Shown here in pieces: positions 9,134 to 18,270 of a DNA stretch of 64,000 bases. This DNA comes from Fibrobacter sp. UWH6. Lineage in GTDB: Bacteria; Fibrobacterota; Fibrobacteria; Fibrobacterales; Fibrobacteraceae. The notes beneath the pieces are model-generated. The model worked only from the letters and a program-made list of their open reading frames with translations. It was not told the origin of the DNA and searched no databases. The DNA is taken from positions 124,001 through 188,000 of the forward strand of contig NZ_FRAX01000003.1 of assembly GCF_900142465.1 (NCBI RefSeq). Reading direction: 5' to 3'. Both the position numbers and the translations under genes were made by a program. Within the stretch, counting starts at the first letter, position 1. The number at the start of each line of letters is the position of its first letter.

Positions 9134-9964
9134 ATGATTCCGTCCCCCGTAAAAAATCACCCCAGAAAAAGGCTAAACCGACTGATCCTGAGCCTGCTCC
9201 TGATTTTTTTCGGCCATTCCGCAGCCAAGACAGAATACACTCTATCCCCCTCCATCGACATTTCACTATCTGTAACGGCACTCCTGGTCACAGGCGGGGG
9301 AACCTATCTATATAACCAGATGGAAATTCCCAACGAGCAAGACAAGGTCAATAGGGAAAATCTTTTACCCTGGGATCGCAAATTCGCCGGCAGGTACAGC
9401 AGTACCGCAGACCTTATAAGTGACGTTGGAAGTCTGCTAGCCGTTGCGCCATTCGCCATAGGGGGTTCCGCCTGGTATTCAGGCCATTCCAGCAGAGAGG
9501 AATTCCTCACTTTTTCAGTCATGTTCATCCAATCCGTATTATTCCAACATGGAATAAACCTGGCTTTCAGATCCCTGGAACTGTGGCCGCGGCCATACAC
9601 GTTCGCTACCGAAGGTGAAGGGGCTGTAAAGGCAAAAACCGCCAAGGCCGAAGCCTACGGATCCTTCTTTTCGGGGCACGCTTCAGCCGCCTTTACGGTT
9701 GCCGTCTTTACCACGGAATGGCTTGACCAAACCTACGGGAACCCAGGCGCCACAAGGGTTGTTCGGGCATTGGCTTTTTCGACGGCCGCATTCGAAAGCG
9801 TTCTTCGGGTAGCAGCAGGCAAGCATTACCCTACCGACATTCTAGTCGGTGCGCTGATCGGCACAGGCGTCAGTTACGGCATTCTCGAGATGCATAAAAA
9901 GGGCTGCAATTCCTATTCCTTATGGGTCGCTCCCGGAGCAGTAGGCATCTCTTATAGAATTTGA
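9134..9964 (+). CDS. PAP2-family membrane phosphatase
   Basis: 276 residues, with signal-like start and several hydrophobic helices. Conserved PAP2 (type 2 phosphatidic acid phosphatase) motifs are visible: E-L-W-P-R-P-Y-T-F-A (motif 1 end), FFSGHASAAFTVAVF (motif 2, with catalytic histidine) and LRVAAGKHYPTDILVGALIG (motif 3). These enzymes remove phosphate from lipid phosphates such as phosphatidic acid or undecaprenyl pyrophosphate at the membrane. The divergent 160-base region upstream includes CACCCTATATTTTTTT, a possible promoter. Confidence 0.85.
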   Translation: MIPSPVKNHPRKRLNRLILSLLLIFFGHSAAKTEYTLSPSIDISLSVTALLVTGGGTYLYNQMEIPNEQDKVNRENLLPWDRKFAGRYSSTADLISDVGSLLAVAPFAIGGSAWYSGHSSREEFLTFSVMFIQSVLFQHGINLAFRSLELWPRPYTFATEGEGAVKAKTAKAEAYGSFFSGHASAAFTVAVFTTEWLDQTYGNPGATRVVRALAFSTAAFESVLRVAAGKHYPTDILVGALIGTGVSYGILEMHKKGCNSYSLWVAPGAVGISYRI

Positions 9965-10080
9965 AAACTTTTTATAACAACCTGTTTAGTCCATCTTGGT
10001 ATATATTTCAATCCCGTAGACGCAGGGCGGCAAATGTCCACCCACGAATGTGCGTTCTTAAGATTGTAAGGTAGGCTGTT

Positions 10081-10779
10081 ATGCAGGGTTCTTTCTTCAA
10101 ATTCACTGGTCGTGTTGTCACGACTTTGGCTATCACCGCAATGTTCGCGACCGCAGCATTTGCAGCCCCCATGGGCGCAGGCTCCGTCAAGAGCAAGATT
10201 GCAAAACCCGCCAAGGTCGGCATGGTCAAGAAGGCCAAGAAGATGGAAGCCCCTCAAGCTACCATGTCTGAAGAAGAAATCTTCCAGGCAGCTCTCCAAA
10301 GCAAGAATATTTCCGCAGACGGCAAGACTCTTACCGACAAGCGTGACGGAAAAAAGTATAGTGTCGAAATCCGTGGCGACAAGGCATGGATGAAGAACAA
10401 TCTGGCCTTCAGCCTTTCTACTCCCCGTCAGTGCCTCATGGAAGAAGAATCCAACTGCAAGAAGTACGGCCGTTTCTACAGCCATACCGAAGCCAAGATG
10501 GCTTGCCCCGCCGGCTGGCACCTGCCCAACGACGGCGAATGGCGTGATTACCAGAAGGATCAGTCCAAGCTGGACTGGAACAACCTGGGCAAGGGCGGCT
10601 GCAAGAACTGGGACGGCTACTGCGAAAGTTCCTCCACCGGTCACTACTGGTCTGAATCCTCTGTGCAGAAGAACACCGGTCGTTCCTGGGAATTCCGCAG
10701 TGTAGCACACAGCATCAACCGCACCGACGAAAGCGCCAGCAAGGGCTTGTACGTCCGCTGTGTCGCCGACCTTCGCTAA
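10081..10779 (+). CDS. FISUMP-domain secreted protein
   Basis: 232 residues with an N-terminal signal peptide (ending A-A-F-A-A-P) and a basic linker rich in K, A and M. The C-terminal 140 residues match the 'Fibrobacter succinogenes major paralogous domain': DGKKYSVEIRGDKAWMKNNL, the hallmark C-P-A-G-W-H-L-P-N-D-G-E-W, a Y-W-S-E-S motif and the end L-Y-V-R-C-V-A-D. This domain is expanded in Fibrobacter and its role is unknown; it is generally found on exported proteins. An AAGGTAGG sequence precedes the ATG and a terminator follows the stop. Confidence 0.9.
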   Translation: MQGSFFKFTGRVVTTLAITAMFATAAFAAPMGAGSVKSKIAKPAKVGMVKKAKKMEAPQATMSEEEIFQAALQSKNISADGKTLTDKRDGKKYSVEIRGDKAWMKNNLAFSLSTPRQCLMEEESNCKKYGRFYSHTEAKMACPAGWHLPNDGEWRDYQKDQSKLDWNNLGKGGCKNWDGYCESSSTGHYWSESSVQKNTGRSWEFRSVAHSINRTDESASKGLYVRCVADLR

Positions 10780-10840
10780 TATTTTCGACGTTCTTCAAAA
10801 ACGATCAAAAGAACTTCCAATTTCCAAATCAAAACCAAGA

Positions 10841-10870
10841 AACACCGTCGAGCAATCGGCGGTGTTTTTT
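10841..10870 (+). terminator. Terminator after the FISUMP gene
   Basis: Stem ACACCG / CGGTGT with a 12-base loop, followed by T6. Confidence 0.85.
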
Positions 10871-10890
10871 ATTTCGGTTAGATGTTCTGA

Positions 10891-11874
10891 TTACTTTTTC
10901 AAACCATCCAAAATCACGTTGACCGCAGCGCGGGCAATGGCATCGGTAGAAACGGATTCATCATCCGCAGCCTGCTTAGTCAGAATTCCCGTTTCCTTCT
11001 TGAATTCCAGAACCAGTCTTTCGATGCAGTAGGTGCTGTAATCCACCGACATGGAATATTTAGAGAAATCAAACTTTTCGTCTTCGTACTTTTCCTTAGA
11101 GAAGTCGTCGTAGGCGGCAGAGCAATCCGATTCATTATTGGCATAACGGATCGTAAAGGAAATGGGACAGTCGTCAGACTTGCTGTACTTCAGGGAAATC
11201 TGGCCAGAGGATTCCTTCAGATAATCCACCTTGATAATCACGTCACCATCAAACAGACTCAATTCATTGCAGGTCGGAGCCTTTACATCGTCACTAATCT
11301 GACGTTCCTTCGCGTTGCCATCCTTAGTGAATTTCTGGTAGAATTTAGTCAGGGCGTTATCAGCTTCGGCCATGGCTTCGTTATTTTCAAACAGGACCTT
11401 GTAATAGTTCTTCATGAAGCAACTGCCATTAAACTGGTAGACTTCCTTGAACTGCTTGCCATCGATACGGGTGGCATAACGGAATTTTTCGTTGGCAAGG
11501 CTACCTTCATAAAACAGGCCCTTGGGGAAATCCCTCCCTTCAAACCTATACTCGTACCAGCCTTTATCCCCATAATCACGAAGGCGGAGCGTTGTATTTT
11601 TCAGGCTAGCTTCAAGGGTATCCCTCTTATCGGCTTCTTGATTCCAGACCAGATAGCCAAGGGAGCTTTCCTTACATTCCGGCTTTTTCAGGATAAACAG
11701 GGAATCCTTGGATTTATAATCATAGTTGACTTTCGAAAGGATCACTTCGAAAGATTCGTCCATGGAAAAAGATCCTGTGCTGCTGCTATCGTCGCCACAG
11801 GCAACCAGAAATAGACCGACGAGGCCCAGGGTCCCAATCATCGGGACTAAATTAAACTTTTTGAAATTCTTCAT
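10891..11874 (-). CDS. Lipoprotein of unknown function
   Basis: 327 residues. The signal peptide ends in L-F-L-V-A-C-G-D-D-S-S-S, a clear lipobox with the acidic/serine start seen on many Fibrobacter lipoproteins. The mature part is rich in aromatic, lysine and acidic residues (for example L-R-D-Y-G-D-K-G-W-Y-E-Y-R-F-E-G) and has five or six cysteines that could form disulfides. No family recognised. It follows znuC by 36 bases on the same strand but is probably unrelated to zinc transport. Confidence 0.75.
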   Translation of the reverse strand: MKNFKKFNLVPMIGTLGLVGLFLVACGDDSSSTGSFSMDESFEVILSKVNYDYKSKDSLFILKKPECKESSLGYLVWNQEADKRDTLEASLKNTTLRLRDYGDKGWYEYRFEGRDFPKGLFYEGSLANEKFRYATRIDGKQFKEVYQFNGSCFMKNYYKVLFENNEAMAEADNALTKFYQKFTKDGNAKERQISDDVKAPTCNELSLFDGDVIIKVDYLKESSGQISLKYSKSDDCPISFTIRYANNESDCSAAYDDFSKEKYEDEKFDFSKYSMSVDYSTYCIERLVLEFKKETGILTKQAADDESVSTDAIARAAVNVILDGLKK

Positions 11875-11910
11875 ATAAATCCTTCTTAATTTATATTCAA
11901 TACTTGAAAC

Positions 11911-12717
11911 TTATCGGATAAACGGGACATTCGTCTTTTGCGACGGGTCCTGCAACTGGAAATGGGTATGGGTACAGCAGCCACCATGAGCGTGGTCGTG
12001 GGAACCCAGCACACGGTGAGGAATTCCGTGAGCAATCAAGTCTACTTCGCATCCGTAGGTATCGGAAATCATCTGCTGAGTCAGGCCGGAACCTTCGTGA
12101 TAATGGACGTTTCGGTTGACGCAGACAATGCTCTTCACCTTGTGAGACAGGGCCATCAAATCGTGGGTCACCACAACGATGGTCATCTTCTGGCTGAATT
12201 CGGCCAGCATGTTGTAAAGGTTTTCCTGGCCTGCGGCATCGATGTTATTGCTGGGTTCGTCAAGAAAGAGAATGCGGGGATTGCAAACCAGGGAACGGGC
12301 AATCAGCACACGCTGGCGTTCACCGCCACTCAGCTCTCCAAGACGTCGATCGAGGAATCCATCCAGATGAACCTTGGACAGGGCGGCCACGACTTCTTCT
12401 GAATTCGCCTTCAGTCCGATTTTTCCAAGGGCGACACACTCCCCCACGGTAATGGGGAATTCTACGTTGCGGTTGGTGTTCTGCGGGACATAGCCCACAG
12501 ATAGCTTTTTCGTCGGGACCTTCTCGCCAAAAAGTTTGACTTCACCTTTTGACGGTTTTAAAAGACCCACAATCAACTTCATCAAGGTGGACTTTCCGCC
12601 CCCGTTAGGACCAATAATGGCAACGAAATCATTTTCCTCGATTTCCAGGTTCACATCTGTGAGAACCGGAGTCTTGCCGTAAGCGAAAGAAAGATTCTTG
12701 ATTTCAATGGCGTTCAT
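11911..12717 (-). CDS. znuC: ZnuC-like metal ABC transporter ATPase
   Basis: 268 residues; ABC ATPase with Walker A GPNGGGKSTL (about residue 35), signature LSGGERQRVLIARSL, Walker B ILFLDEPSNNID and switch histidine VVTHDL. Together with the preceding substrate-binding protein this marks a zinc/manganese importer of the ZnuABC family. The C-terminus has an added metal-ligand-rich stretch G-S-H-D-H-A-H-G-G-C-C-T-H-T-H before the end, which may sense or bind the metal. It lies 17 bases after znuA. No membrane permease gene (znuB) lies beside it. Confidence 0.9.
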   Translation of the reverse strand: MNAIEIKNLSFAYGKTPVLTDVNLEIEENDFVAIIGPNGGGKSTLMKLIVGLLKPSKGEVKLFGEKVPTKKLSVGYVPQNTNRNVEFPITVGECVALGKIGLKANSEEVVAALSKVHLDGFLDRRLGELSGGERQRVLIARSLVCNPRILFLDEPSNNIDAAGQENLYNMLAEFSQKMTIVVVTHDLMALSHKVKSIVCVNRNVHYHEGSGLTQQMISDTYGCEVDLIAHGIPHRVLGSHDHAHGGCCTHTHFQLQDPSQKTNVPFIR

Positions 12718-12734
12718 GGAATTCCCTGGGAGAG

Positions 12735-13616
12735 TTATTTTGCGGACTTTTCACGGATAGCATTCAGCAGGGCCCTGATGTTCTTTTCGTAGTCAAAGGC
12801 AAGAGGGTCTGTTTCCAGAATGGTAGCATCCAGTTCCTTGGCAATAGTCGTTGCGGCCCGCTTACTGAACTGGGGCTGGACGAATACGATGTGGACGTTG
12901 TTTTGTTTGCCGGTCTTAACAAGGTTTGCCAGATCCCTGGGTTTCGGTTCCTTGCCGTTCACCTCTACGGTAAGCTGTTTCATGCCGTAATCACGGGCGA
13001 AGTAACCATAAGCCGGATGGAACACGATAAAGGTTCGACCATCGGCAGGGAGTCCGTTAATGGATTGGCGAAGTTCCTGGTCTAACGTTTTCAGGCGGGC
13101 GACCAAATCGTTTGTACGCTTGCGGTAAAGGTCCTTATTGGAAGCGTCCAGATTCATTAGCGACTCGCAGAGGTTTTCTGCGATTTGCATCATCTGGACA
13201 GGAGATGTCCACAGATGAGGATCCAGTTCTTCCCCGCCGTCATCATGATGTTCGTCGTGATGGTCTTCAGCACCTTCGTGATGGTGATGTTCATCCTCTT
13301 CCATCCAGGCGATTCCCTTGGAAAGGGAAACGACATTTACGTTTTTATTGACACCCTTGAAGCGGGGCAGCCAGGCGGCATCCATACCGGAACCGTCGCT
13401 GAAATAGACCGTGGCCTTGGCGAAGTCCTTGAGAGCCGCAGGCTTGGGTTCAAAGGTATGCGGATCTGCACCTGCGGGAACCATAGTCACCACATTCACC
13501 TGGTCGCCACCAATCTCATGAACCACGCTGGAGTAAGGCTGCAGAGACACGGCAACCGTCAGTTTGGCGGCAAAAGCAGGAATCGCCAACAAAATGGCCA
13601 ACAGAATTCTTCGCAT
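12735..13616 (-). CDS. znuA: ZnuA-like zinc-binding periplasmic protein
   Basis: 293 residues with a signal peptide (MRRILLAILLAIPAFA). Cluster A-I metal-binding protein: ligands sit in A-D-P-H-T-F-E-P, D-P-H-L-W, F-H-P-A-Y-G-Y-F and E-T-D-P-L. Between the first two is a His/Asp/Glu-rich loop (E-D-E-H-H-H-H-E-G-A-E-D-H-H-D-E-H-H-D-D) typical of zinc-specific rather than manganese-specific members. It captures Zn2+ in the periplasm for the importer. The start codon overlaps the stop of the HAD gene (TAATG), indicating translational coupling. Confidence 0.92.
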   Translation of the reverse strand: MRRILLAILLAIPAFAAKLTVAVSLQPYSSVVHEIGGDQVNVVTMVPAGADPHTFEPKPAALKDFAKATVYFSDGSGMDAAWLPRFKGVNKNVNVVSLSKGIAWMEEDEHHHHEGAEDHHDEHHDDGGEELDPHLWTSPVQMMQIAENLCESLMNLDASNKDLYRKRTNDLVARLKTLDQELRQSINGLPADGRTFIVFHPAYGYFARDYGMKQLTVEVNGKEPKPRDLANLVKTGKQNNVHIVFVQPQFSKRAATTIAKELDATILETDPLAFDYEKNIRALLNAIREKSAK

Positions 13617-14413
13617 TAAAGACGACCCTCGAAAAATGCGTCAAAGTCAATATCACTGACCATGTCCACAACCACTTCGGGCTTTACATCCAGTTTTTCC
13701 AGGTCGGCGAGTTTTGTTTCTCCACAGAGCGGCAGAACAAAACGGCAACCGCTACGCTTTGCCAATTCAAAGTCTGTGTAGAGACGGTCGCCCACAAAAA
13801 GAATTTCTTCGGGGGCATAAACCTTCAGAAGTTCAGACAGCATGGCCGGATTGGGCTTACCGAAACTGCGCTCCGGTTCCACACCGTAGGCGGTCTTAAG
13901 GAGAGCCATGAAGCTGCCGATATCTGGAACGGGGCCATTAGCATCGGGACACACAAAATCCGTGTGGGTCACCCAGAAGGGTATCTTGCGCTGGACGCGG
14001 AAAGAAAGTTCACAAAGTTCCCTATAGTCGAAGGAATTGTGGTAGGCAATCAGAACCAGTTCCGTATCAGCCACGCTGGGGCGAAGATTTAAAGTCGGGT
14101 CCTGAGCCGCAAACCATTCGGTAACTTCGGGGTTCGCGAAGAAGAAAACGTTCTTGACGCCTTCTTCGTGAATGGCCTTGAGGGAAAGAGTCAATGCAGA
14201 AATAATGGCGTCATCGCGAAGGGGCAAGCCCATCACTTTTAAACGGTTCTCATAAAACACCGGAGACTTGCTGGTGTTATTACTCAGGTAATATACGGGA
14301 ACATGCTTTGCCACATTGTTCACCGTCTTGACAGCCTTGGGATAGGGGCGGCCGCTCAGGTACAGCGTACCATCCAAATCAAATACAACAGCTTTAACCG
14401 GCTTACGAGTCAT
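13616..14413 (-). CDS. HAD-IIA (NagD-like) phosphatase
   Basis: 265 residues from ATG 14413 (MTRKPVKAVVFDLDGTLYLS); the longer frame to 14452 would run into the divergent rsmE region. All four HAD motifs are visible: F-D-L-D-G-T, Y-L-S-N-N-T-S, G-K-P-N-P-A-M and F-V-G-D-R-L-Y-T-D. The NagD-type subfamily acts on small phosphorylated metabolites such as sugar or nucleotide phosphates; the substrate here is unknown. It is the first gene of an operon with znuA and znuC and shares the TAATG junction with znuA. No clear functional link to zinc is known, and the grouping may just be shared transcription. Confidence 0.85.
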   Translation of the reverse strand: MTRKPVKAVVFDLDGTLYLSGRPYPKAVKTVNNVAKHVPVYYLSNNTSKSPVFYENRLKVMGLPLRDDAIISALTLSLKAIHEEGVKNVFFFANPEVTEWFAAQDPTLNLRPSVADTELVLIAYHNSFDYRELCELSFRVQRKIPFWVTHTDFVCPDANGPVPDIGSFMALLKTAYGVEPERSFGKPNPAMLSELLKVYAPEEILFVGDRLYTDFELAKRSGCRFVLPLCGETKLADLEKLDVKPEVVVDMVSDIDFDAFFEGRL

Positions 14414-14431
14414 ACTCCACAAATTAGAAAA

Positions 14432-14444
14432 TGAGCAATGCTCA
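14432..14444. promoter_or_regulatory. Palindrome in the HAD-znuAC / rsmE divergent gap
   Basis: TGAGC-AAT-GCTCA, a perfect 5-base inverted repeat, sits in the 62-base gap between the divergent HAD and rsmE starts. It could be an operator, for example for a metal regulator, or it could belong to the dispersed TGAGCAA-type words seen again near 39627-39654. Sequence alone does not decide. Confidence 0.35.
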
Positions 14445-14475
14445 AGGAACAATGGGCAAAGATAATTGCTACTTT

Positions 14476-15192
14476 ATGGCCATGAAAACTCCTGATAGCC
14501 GTTTTTACTGTCCGCTGATTACCGAAGGCACAATCACTCTTGACGAAAACGAAAGCACCCACGCAGTACGAGTCTGCCGTGCCGCCGTTGGCGATGTGCT
14601 GCAACTTTCCGATGGCCTAGGTCATTACGCCGATGGGACAATCACGAAAGCTGACGCCAAGGCTTGCGAAGTCCGCGTCGATGTAGTGGAAACGGCTAGC
14701 AGCAATCGTCCCAAGGTTTCTCTTGGCATTGCCTGCCTCAAGGACGACGCCCTGGAAGAGGTGGTGTTCCACGCCGCACAGACAGAAATTGACAGCATCG
14801 TATTTCTGCGGACAGACTACTCCCAGGAGCCAAAGAACTCTGACCTGAAAAAGACTGTACGACGCGCCGAACTGAAAAGCCTTGTCAGCCTGAAGCAGTC
14901 CAAGAAGCCATGGCTCACAAAAATTGAAGGCCCCATCGAATTCAAGGACTGGTTAAAAAGCTACTCGGGCGACCTGGTCCTGTGCGATATGGACGGCGAA
15001 AACGCTCCCGCCACCGAAAGTCTAGCCTCCCCCACCACACTGCTGGTCGGCCCCGAAGGCGGCTTCTCCCCTGCAGAAATCCAGGCCATCAAGGATTTTT
15101 CTAACGGAAAGGTCCACTTAATGAAGCTGGGCCCCACCAGACTTCGCGCAAGAACAGCCGCAATCATCGCCCTAGGCAAGATTGTCTGCTGA
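14476..15192 (+). CDS. rsmE: RsmE-like 16S rRNA m3U1498 methyltransferase
   Basis: 238 residues from ATG 14476 (another in-frame ATG is six bases on); the upstream extension to 14431 is not conserved-looking. An N-terminal PUA-like part (D-S-R-F-Y-C-P-L) is followed by a SPOUT methyltransferase domain with L-L-V-G-P-E-G-G-F-S-P-A-E-I, the knotted SAM-binding loop, and M-K-L-G-P-T-R-L-R-A-R-T-A-A. The family methylates N3 of U1498 in 16S rRNA. The last motif is usually L-G-x-x-I-L-R-x-E-T-A, so the R-T in place of E-T is a deviation. No strong ribosome-binding site is visible. Confidence 0.88.
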   Translation: MAMKTPDSRFYCPLITEGTITLDENESTHAVRVCRAAVGDVLQLSDGLGHYADGTITKADAKACEVRVDVVETASSNRPKVSLGIACLKDDALEEVVFHAAQTEIDSIVFLRTDYSQEPKNSDLKKTVRRAELKSLVSLKQSKKPWLTKIEGPIEFKDWLKSYSGDLVLCDMDGENAPATESLASPTTLLVGPEGGFSPAEIQAIKDFSNGKVHLMKLGPTRLRARTAAIIALGKIVC

Positions 15193-15228
15193 CACTCGTA
15201 AAATTTTATTTATCTTGTTGGTATACGT

Positions 15229-15255
15229 AACAAATCGTTAAGATTTGTGTTTTTG
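15229..15255 (+). terminator. Possible AT-rich terminator or leader hairpin
   Basis: ACAAATC-GTTAA-GATTTGT followed by GTTTTTG, 37 bases after the rsmE stop and just upstream of the HD-GYP start. It may end rsmE transcripts or act in the HD-GYP leader. The stem is short and AT-rich. Confidence 0.4.
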
Positions 15256-15262
15256 AGGATTT

Positions 15263-16957
15263 ATGGTTCATTATTATCTAATCGCCACGTTAATTTTGTC
15301 ACTTGCGAACATTGCCATCCTGATGGCAATCAACTCCAAGCGCAACATTCCCTATTACACAGCCATGTTCCATGTGATGACTGTACAGATAGGCGGACAT
15401 CTGTTCCTGGCTTATTCCACCAACGAACAAGAAGCCCTTCTCGCAAATAAGATTGCCTACGTAGGAGCCTCCTTTGTTCCGATGCTATTCTTTCTTGGAG
15501 AACTGGCACTCTGCAACATCAAGGTTTCCAAGAAATTGCACATTTTGCTGTTCAGCATTAGCGCCATCATCCTCTGCCTTGCACTGACAACTGGTCAGAG
15601 CGACATTTTTTACAAGAGCATTACCCTTGTTGAAAATTTCGGCGTTACCGATTTTGTAGCGGAATACGGTCCGGCACACAACCTCTATAACATCATAATG
15701 GGGCTGTACCTTATTTCGGGTCTAGTCATTTTCTTCACTTCCTTCTACAAAAAGAGAAACATTTCCTACAAGAACCTGTTCACCTTGGCCGTACTTGGCT
15801 TCATCATGATCGGTTCCTTCTTTGTTATGCGTAGACTCAACTGCGACATGGTATTGACACCCGCTGTATTCCTGCTGCTCCAGTATACCATATTGTTCAT
15901 GATCCACCGCATTGGTAAATACGACATCCAGAGCACCATTCTTGACACGCTGGAATTCCAGAACGAAAGTGCATACATTTCGTTCTCCGAAGATTTGCGC
16001 TACATCGGCTGTAACGACATCGCCCTGCACCACTTCCCCACATTAAAGCAGTTCCGCGTAGACTTTAAAGTACAGGAAAGCGATGAACTGGGAAAAATTC
16101 TGCTGGACCAGATCAGCAAATTCAACCCCAACGATTTCTCTTACACCTCTAGTTTCCAATACGGCAAGATGCATTACAAGAGCACCTTGAAAAACCTGAT
16201 GCACGGAAACAAGATTTGCGGTTATATGTTCCGCATCGAAGACGACACCAAGATCCAGCGTTACATCAAATTGTTGGACAACTACAACAACAACCTCGTT
16301 ACCGATGTCCAGAACAGAGATAGCCAGATCCAGGCTATTCAGGAACAGATGATCCTGGGCATGGCCAACATGGTAGAAAGCCGTGACAATAACACTGGCG
16401 GCCACATCAAGCGAACCAGCGAAGCGGTAAAGATTATCGTCAACGAAATGCGTAAGGACGACACCTACAGACCCATGAACAACTTCTTTAGCGCTTTGAT
16501 AAAGGCCGCCCCGATGCATGACCTTGGTAAAATCGCCGTGGACGACGCCATCCTGAGAAAGCCGGGCCGATTCACCGAAGAAGAATTCGAAATCATGAAG
16601 ACCCACGCCGAAAAGGGAGCCGCAATCGTAGAGAATTTGCTTAAGGGCGTTGAGTCCGAGCAGTTTGTGGCCGTAGCCAGAAACGTTGCCCATTACCATC
16701 ACGAACGTTTTGACGGAACCGGCTACCCCAACCGCCTCAAGGGCAAGGACATCCCCCTGGAAGCACGCATCATGGCCGTTGCAGACGTGTACGACGCACT
16801 TGTCAGCCAGCGCTGCTACAAGGAAAAGATGTCTTACGCAGAAGCATACGAAGTGATTGTAGAATCTATGGGAACCCACTTCGACCCGCAACTGAAGAAG
16901 TACTTCATCAACTGCCACAGAGAGCTGGAAGCTTACTACGACAGCATGAAGCGATAA
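15263..16957 (+). CDS. Membrane HD-GYP phosphodiesterase
   Basis: 564 residues. Residues 1-215 hold about seven hydrophobic helices, resembling the 7TM sensor region seen at the front of some histidine kinases. A PAS-like part follows (about 220-330), then a coiled segment and an HD-GYP domain (about 360-560): H419-D420-L-G-K, H-A-E-K-G-A, H-Y-H-H-E-R-F-D-G-T-G-Y-P and D-V-Y-D-A-L. All the metal ligands needed for cyclic-di-GMP hydrolysis appear present. Likely role: breaking down cyclic-di-GMP in response to a membrane signal, thereby influencing attachment or surface structures. The ribosome-binding site is TGAGGATTT before ATG. It stands alone between hairpins. Confidence 0.88.
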   Translation: MVHYYLIATLILSLANIAILMAINSKRNIPYYTAMFHVMTVQIGGHLFLAYSTNEQEALLANKIAYVGASFVPMLFFLGELALCNIKVSKKLHILLFSISAIILCLALTTGQSDIFYKSITLVENFGVTDFVAEYGPAHNLYNIIMGLYLISGLVIFFTSFYKKRNISYKNLFTLAVLGFIMIGSFFVMRRLNCDMVLTPAVFLLLQYTILFMIHRIGKYDIQSTILDTLEFQNESAYISFSEDLRYIGCNDIALHHFPTLKQFRVDFKVQESDELGKILLDQISKFNPNDFSYTSSFQYGKMHYKSTLKNLMHGNKICGYMFRIEDDTKIQRYIKLLDNYNNNLVTDVQNRDSQIQAIQEQMILGMANMVESRDNNTGGHIKRTSEAVKIIVNEMRKDDTYRPMNNFFSALIKAAPMHDLGKIAVDDAILRKPGRFTEEEFEIMKTHAEKGAAIVENLLKGVESEQFVAVARNVAHYHHERFDGTGYPNRLKGKDIPLEARIMAVADVYDALVSQRCYKEKMSYAEAYEVIVESMGTHFDPQLKKYFINCHRELEAYYDSMKR

Positions 16958-16980
16958 AAGCAAATTAACGTATACAAGAA

Positions 16981-17011
16981 AAAGCACCGCAAATAAGTTG
17001 CGGTGCTTTTT
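16981..17011. terminator. Bidirectional terminator
   Basis: Stem GCACCGCAA / TTGCGGTGC, flanked by A5 and T5. It separates the convergent HD-GYP gene and purT. Confidence 0.9.
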
Positions 17012-17032
17012 CGTTAAAACGAAATTCGTTTA

Positions 17033-18217
17033 TTAAAGGGAAACCTTCACCTTTTCTCTCATGGCCATAACAGTCTTGAGAGCTTCGTCCACAGATTCGC
17101 GACGGGCAAGAAGAACGCCCATACGGCGGTGGCCCTTCAGCTCCGGCTTACCGAACAGGCGGAGGCCAGTGTCGGGTTCTGCAAGAACTTCTTCAAGACC
17201 GCTGAACTTCACCTGGGTGGAGTTGCCATCGCAAACGATTGCCTTGGAAGCACTGGGGCCGTGGAAAGCAATGTTAGGAATGGGCAGGCCGAGAATAGCG
17301 CGGGCGTGGAGAGCAAATTCAGAAAGGTCCTGGGAAATCAAGGTCACCATGCCGGTGTCATGAGGTCTGGGGCTCACTTCGCTGAATAGCACTTCGTCCT
17401 TGCAGACAAACAGTTCAACGCCGAAGATACCGCGGCCACCCAGAGCATCGGTCACTTTCTTGGCAATGACCTTAGCCTGTTCCAGAAGTTCAGGCTTCAT
17501 GGGCTGGGGCTGCCAGGATTCCTGATAGTCGCCACCCACCTGATGATGTCCGATGGGTTCCAGGAATGCAGTACCTGCAACGTGACGGACGGTGAGCAAA
17601 GTAATTTCGTAGTCAAAGGGAACGAAGCCTTCGATGATCACGCGGCTAGCCTTACCGGTGCGGCCTTCGTTCTGGGAAATGTTCCAGGAGTTTTCGATAT
17701 CGGCTTCAGTCTTGATGACGCTCTGGCCATGGCCGGAGGAGCTCATCACGGGCTTGATGACGCAAGGAATACCGATTTCCTTGACGGCTGCCTTGAAGTC
17801 TTCGAAGTTGTCTGCAAACTTGTAGGGGCTGGTCTTGATACCAAGTTCTTCGGCAGCAAGGCGACGGATGCCTTCGCGGTTCATGGTCAGCTTGGTAGCC
17901 TTGGCGGTAGGAATCACGGTATAGCCTTCGGATTCCATCTGGACCAGAGTATCGGTAGCAATAGCTTCCACTTCCGGCACGATGTAGTCGGGCTTTTCCA
18001 GCTCGATAACGCGGCGGAGTTCGGCACCATCCAGCATGTTGATCACATGGGAACGGTGAGCCACCTGCATGCCCGGGGCGTTGGCATAACGGTCTACGGC
18101 AACCACTTCGACGCCGAGACGCATCATTTCGATGATAACTTCCTTACCCAGTTCTCCTGCACCGCAGAAGAGAACCTTAGTTGCACTAGAGCTTAGCGGG
18201 GTACCGATTTCAGACAT
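17033..18217 (-). CDS. purT: Formate-dependent GAR transformylase PurT
   Basis: 394 residues, the family's usual length. ATP-grasp fold: N-terminal [13 protein letters not shown], then [16 protein letters not shown], the ATP-binding [12 protein letters not shown], and the metal/phosphate part [13 protein letters not shown]. It makes formyl-GAR from GAR, formate and ATP in purine synthesis and thus avoids formyl-tetrahydrofolate; formate is plentiful in fermenting anaerobes. The ribosome-binding site AGGAG lies 8 bases before ATG. Confidence 0.95.
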   Translation of the reverse strand: MSEIGTPLSSSATKVLFCGAGELGKEVIIEMMRLGVEVVAVDRYANAPGMQVAHRSHVINMLDGAELRRVIELEKPDYIVPEVEAIATDTLVQMESEGYTVIPTAKATKLTMNREGIRRLAAEELGIKTSPYKFADNFEDFKAAVKEIGIPCVIKPVMSSSGHGQSVIKTEADIENSWNISQNEGRTGKASRVIIEGFVPFDYEITLLTVRHVAGTAFLEPIGHHQVGGDYQESWQPQPMKPELLEQAKVIAKKVTDALGGRGIFGVELFVCKDEVLFSEVSPRPHDTGMVTLISQDLSEFALHARAILGLPIPNIAFHGPSASKAIVCDGNSTQVKFSGLEEVLAEPDTGLRLFGKPELKGHRRMGVLLARRESVDEALKTVMAMREKVKVSL

Positions 18218-18270
18218 AACTTACTCCTGTTAAAGGCCCTATAAAGATAGATAATAATGATGGATGGGCC

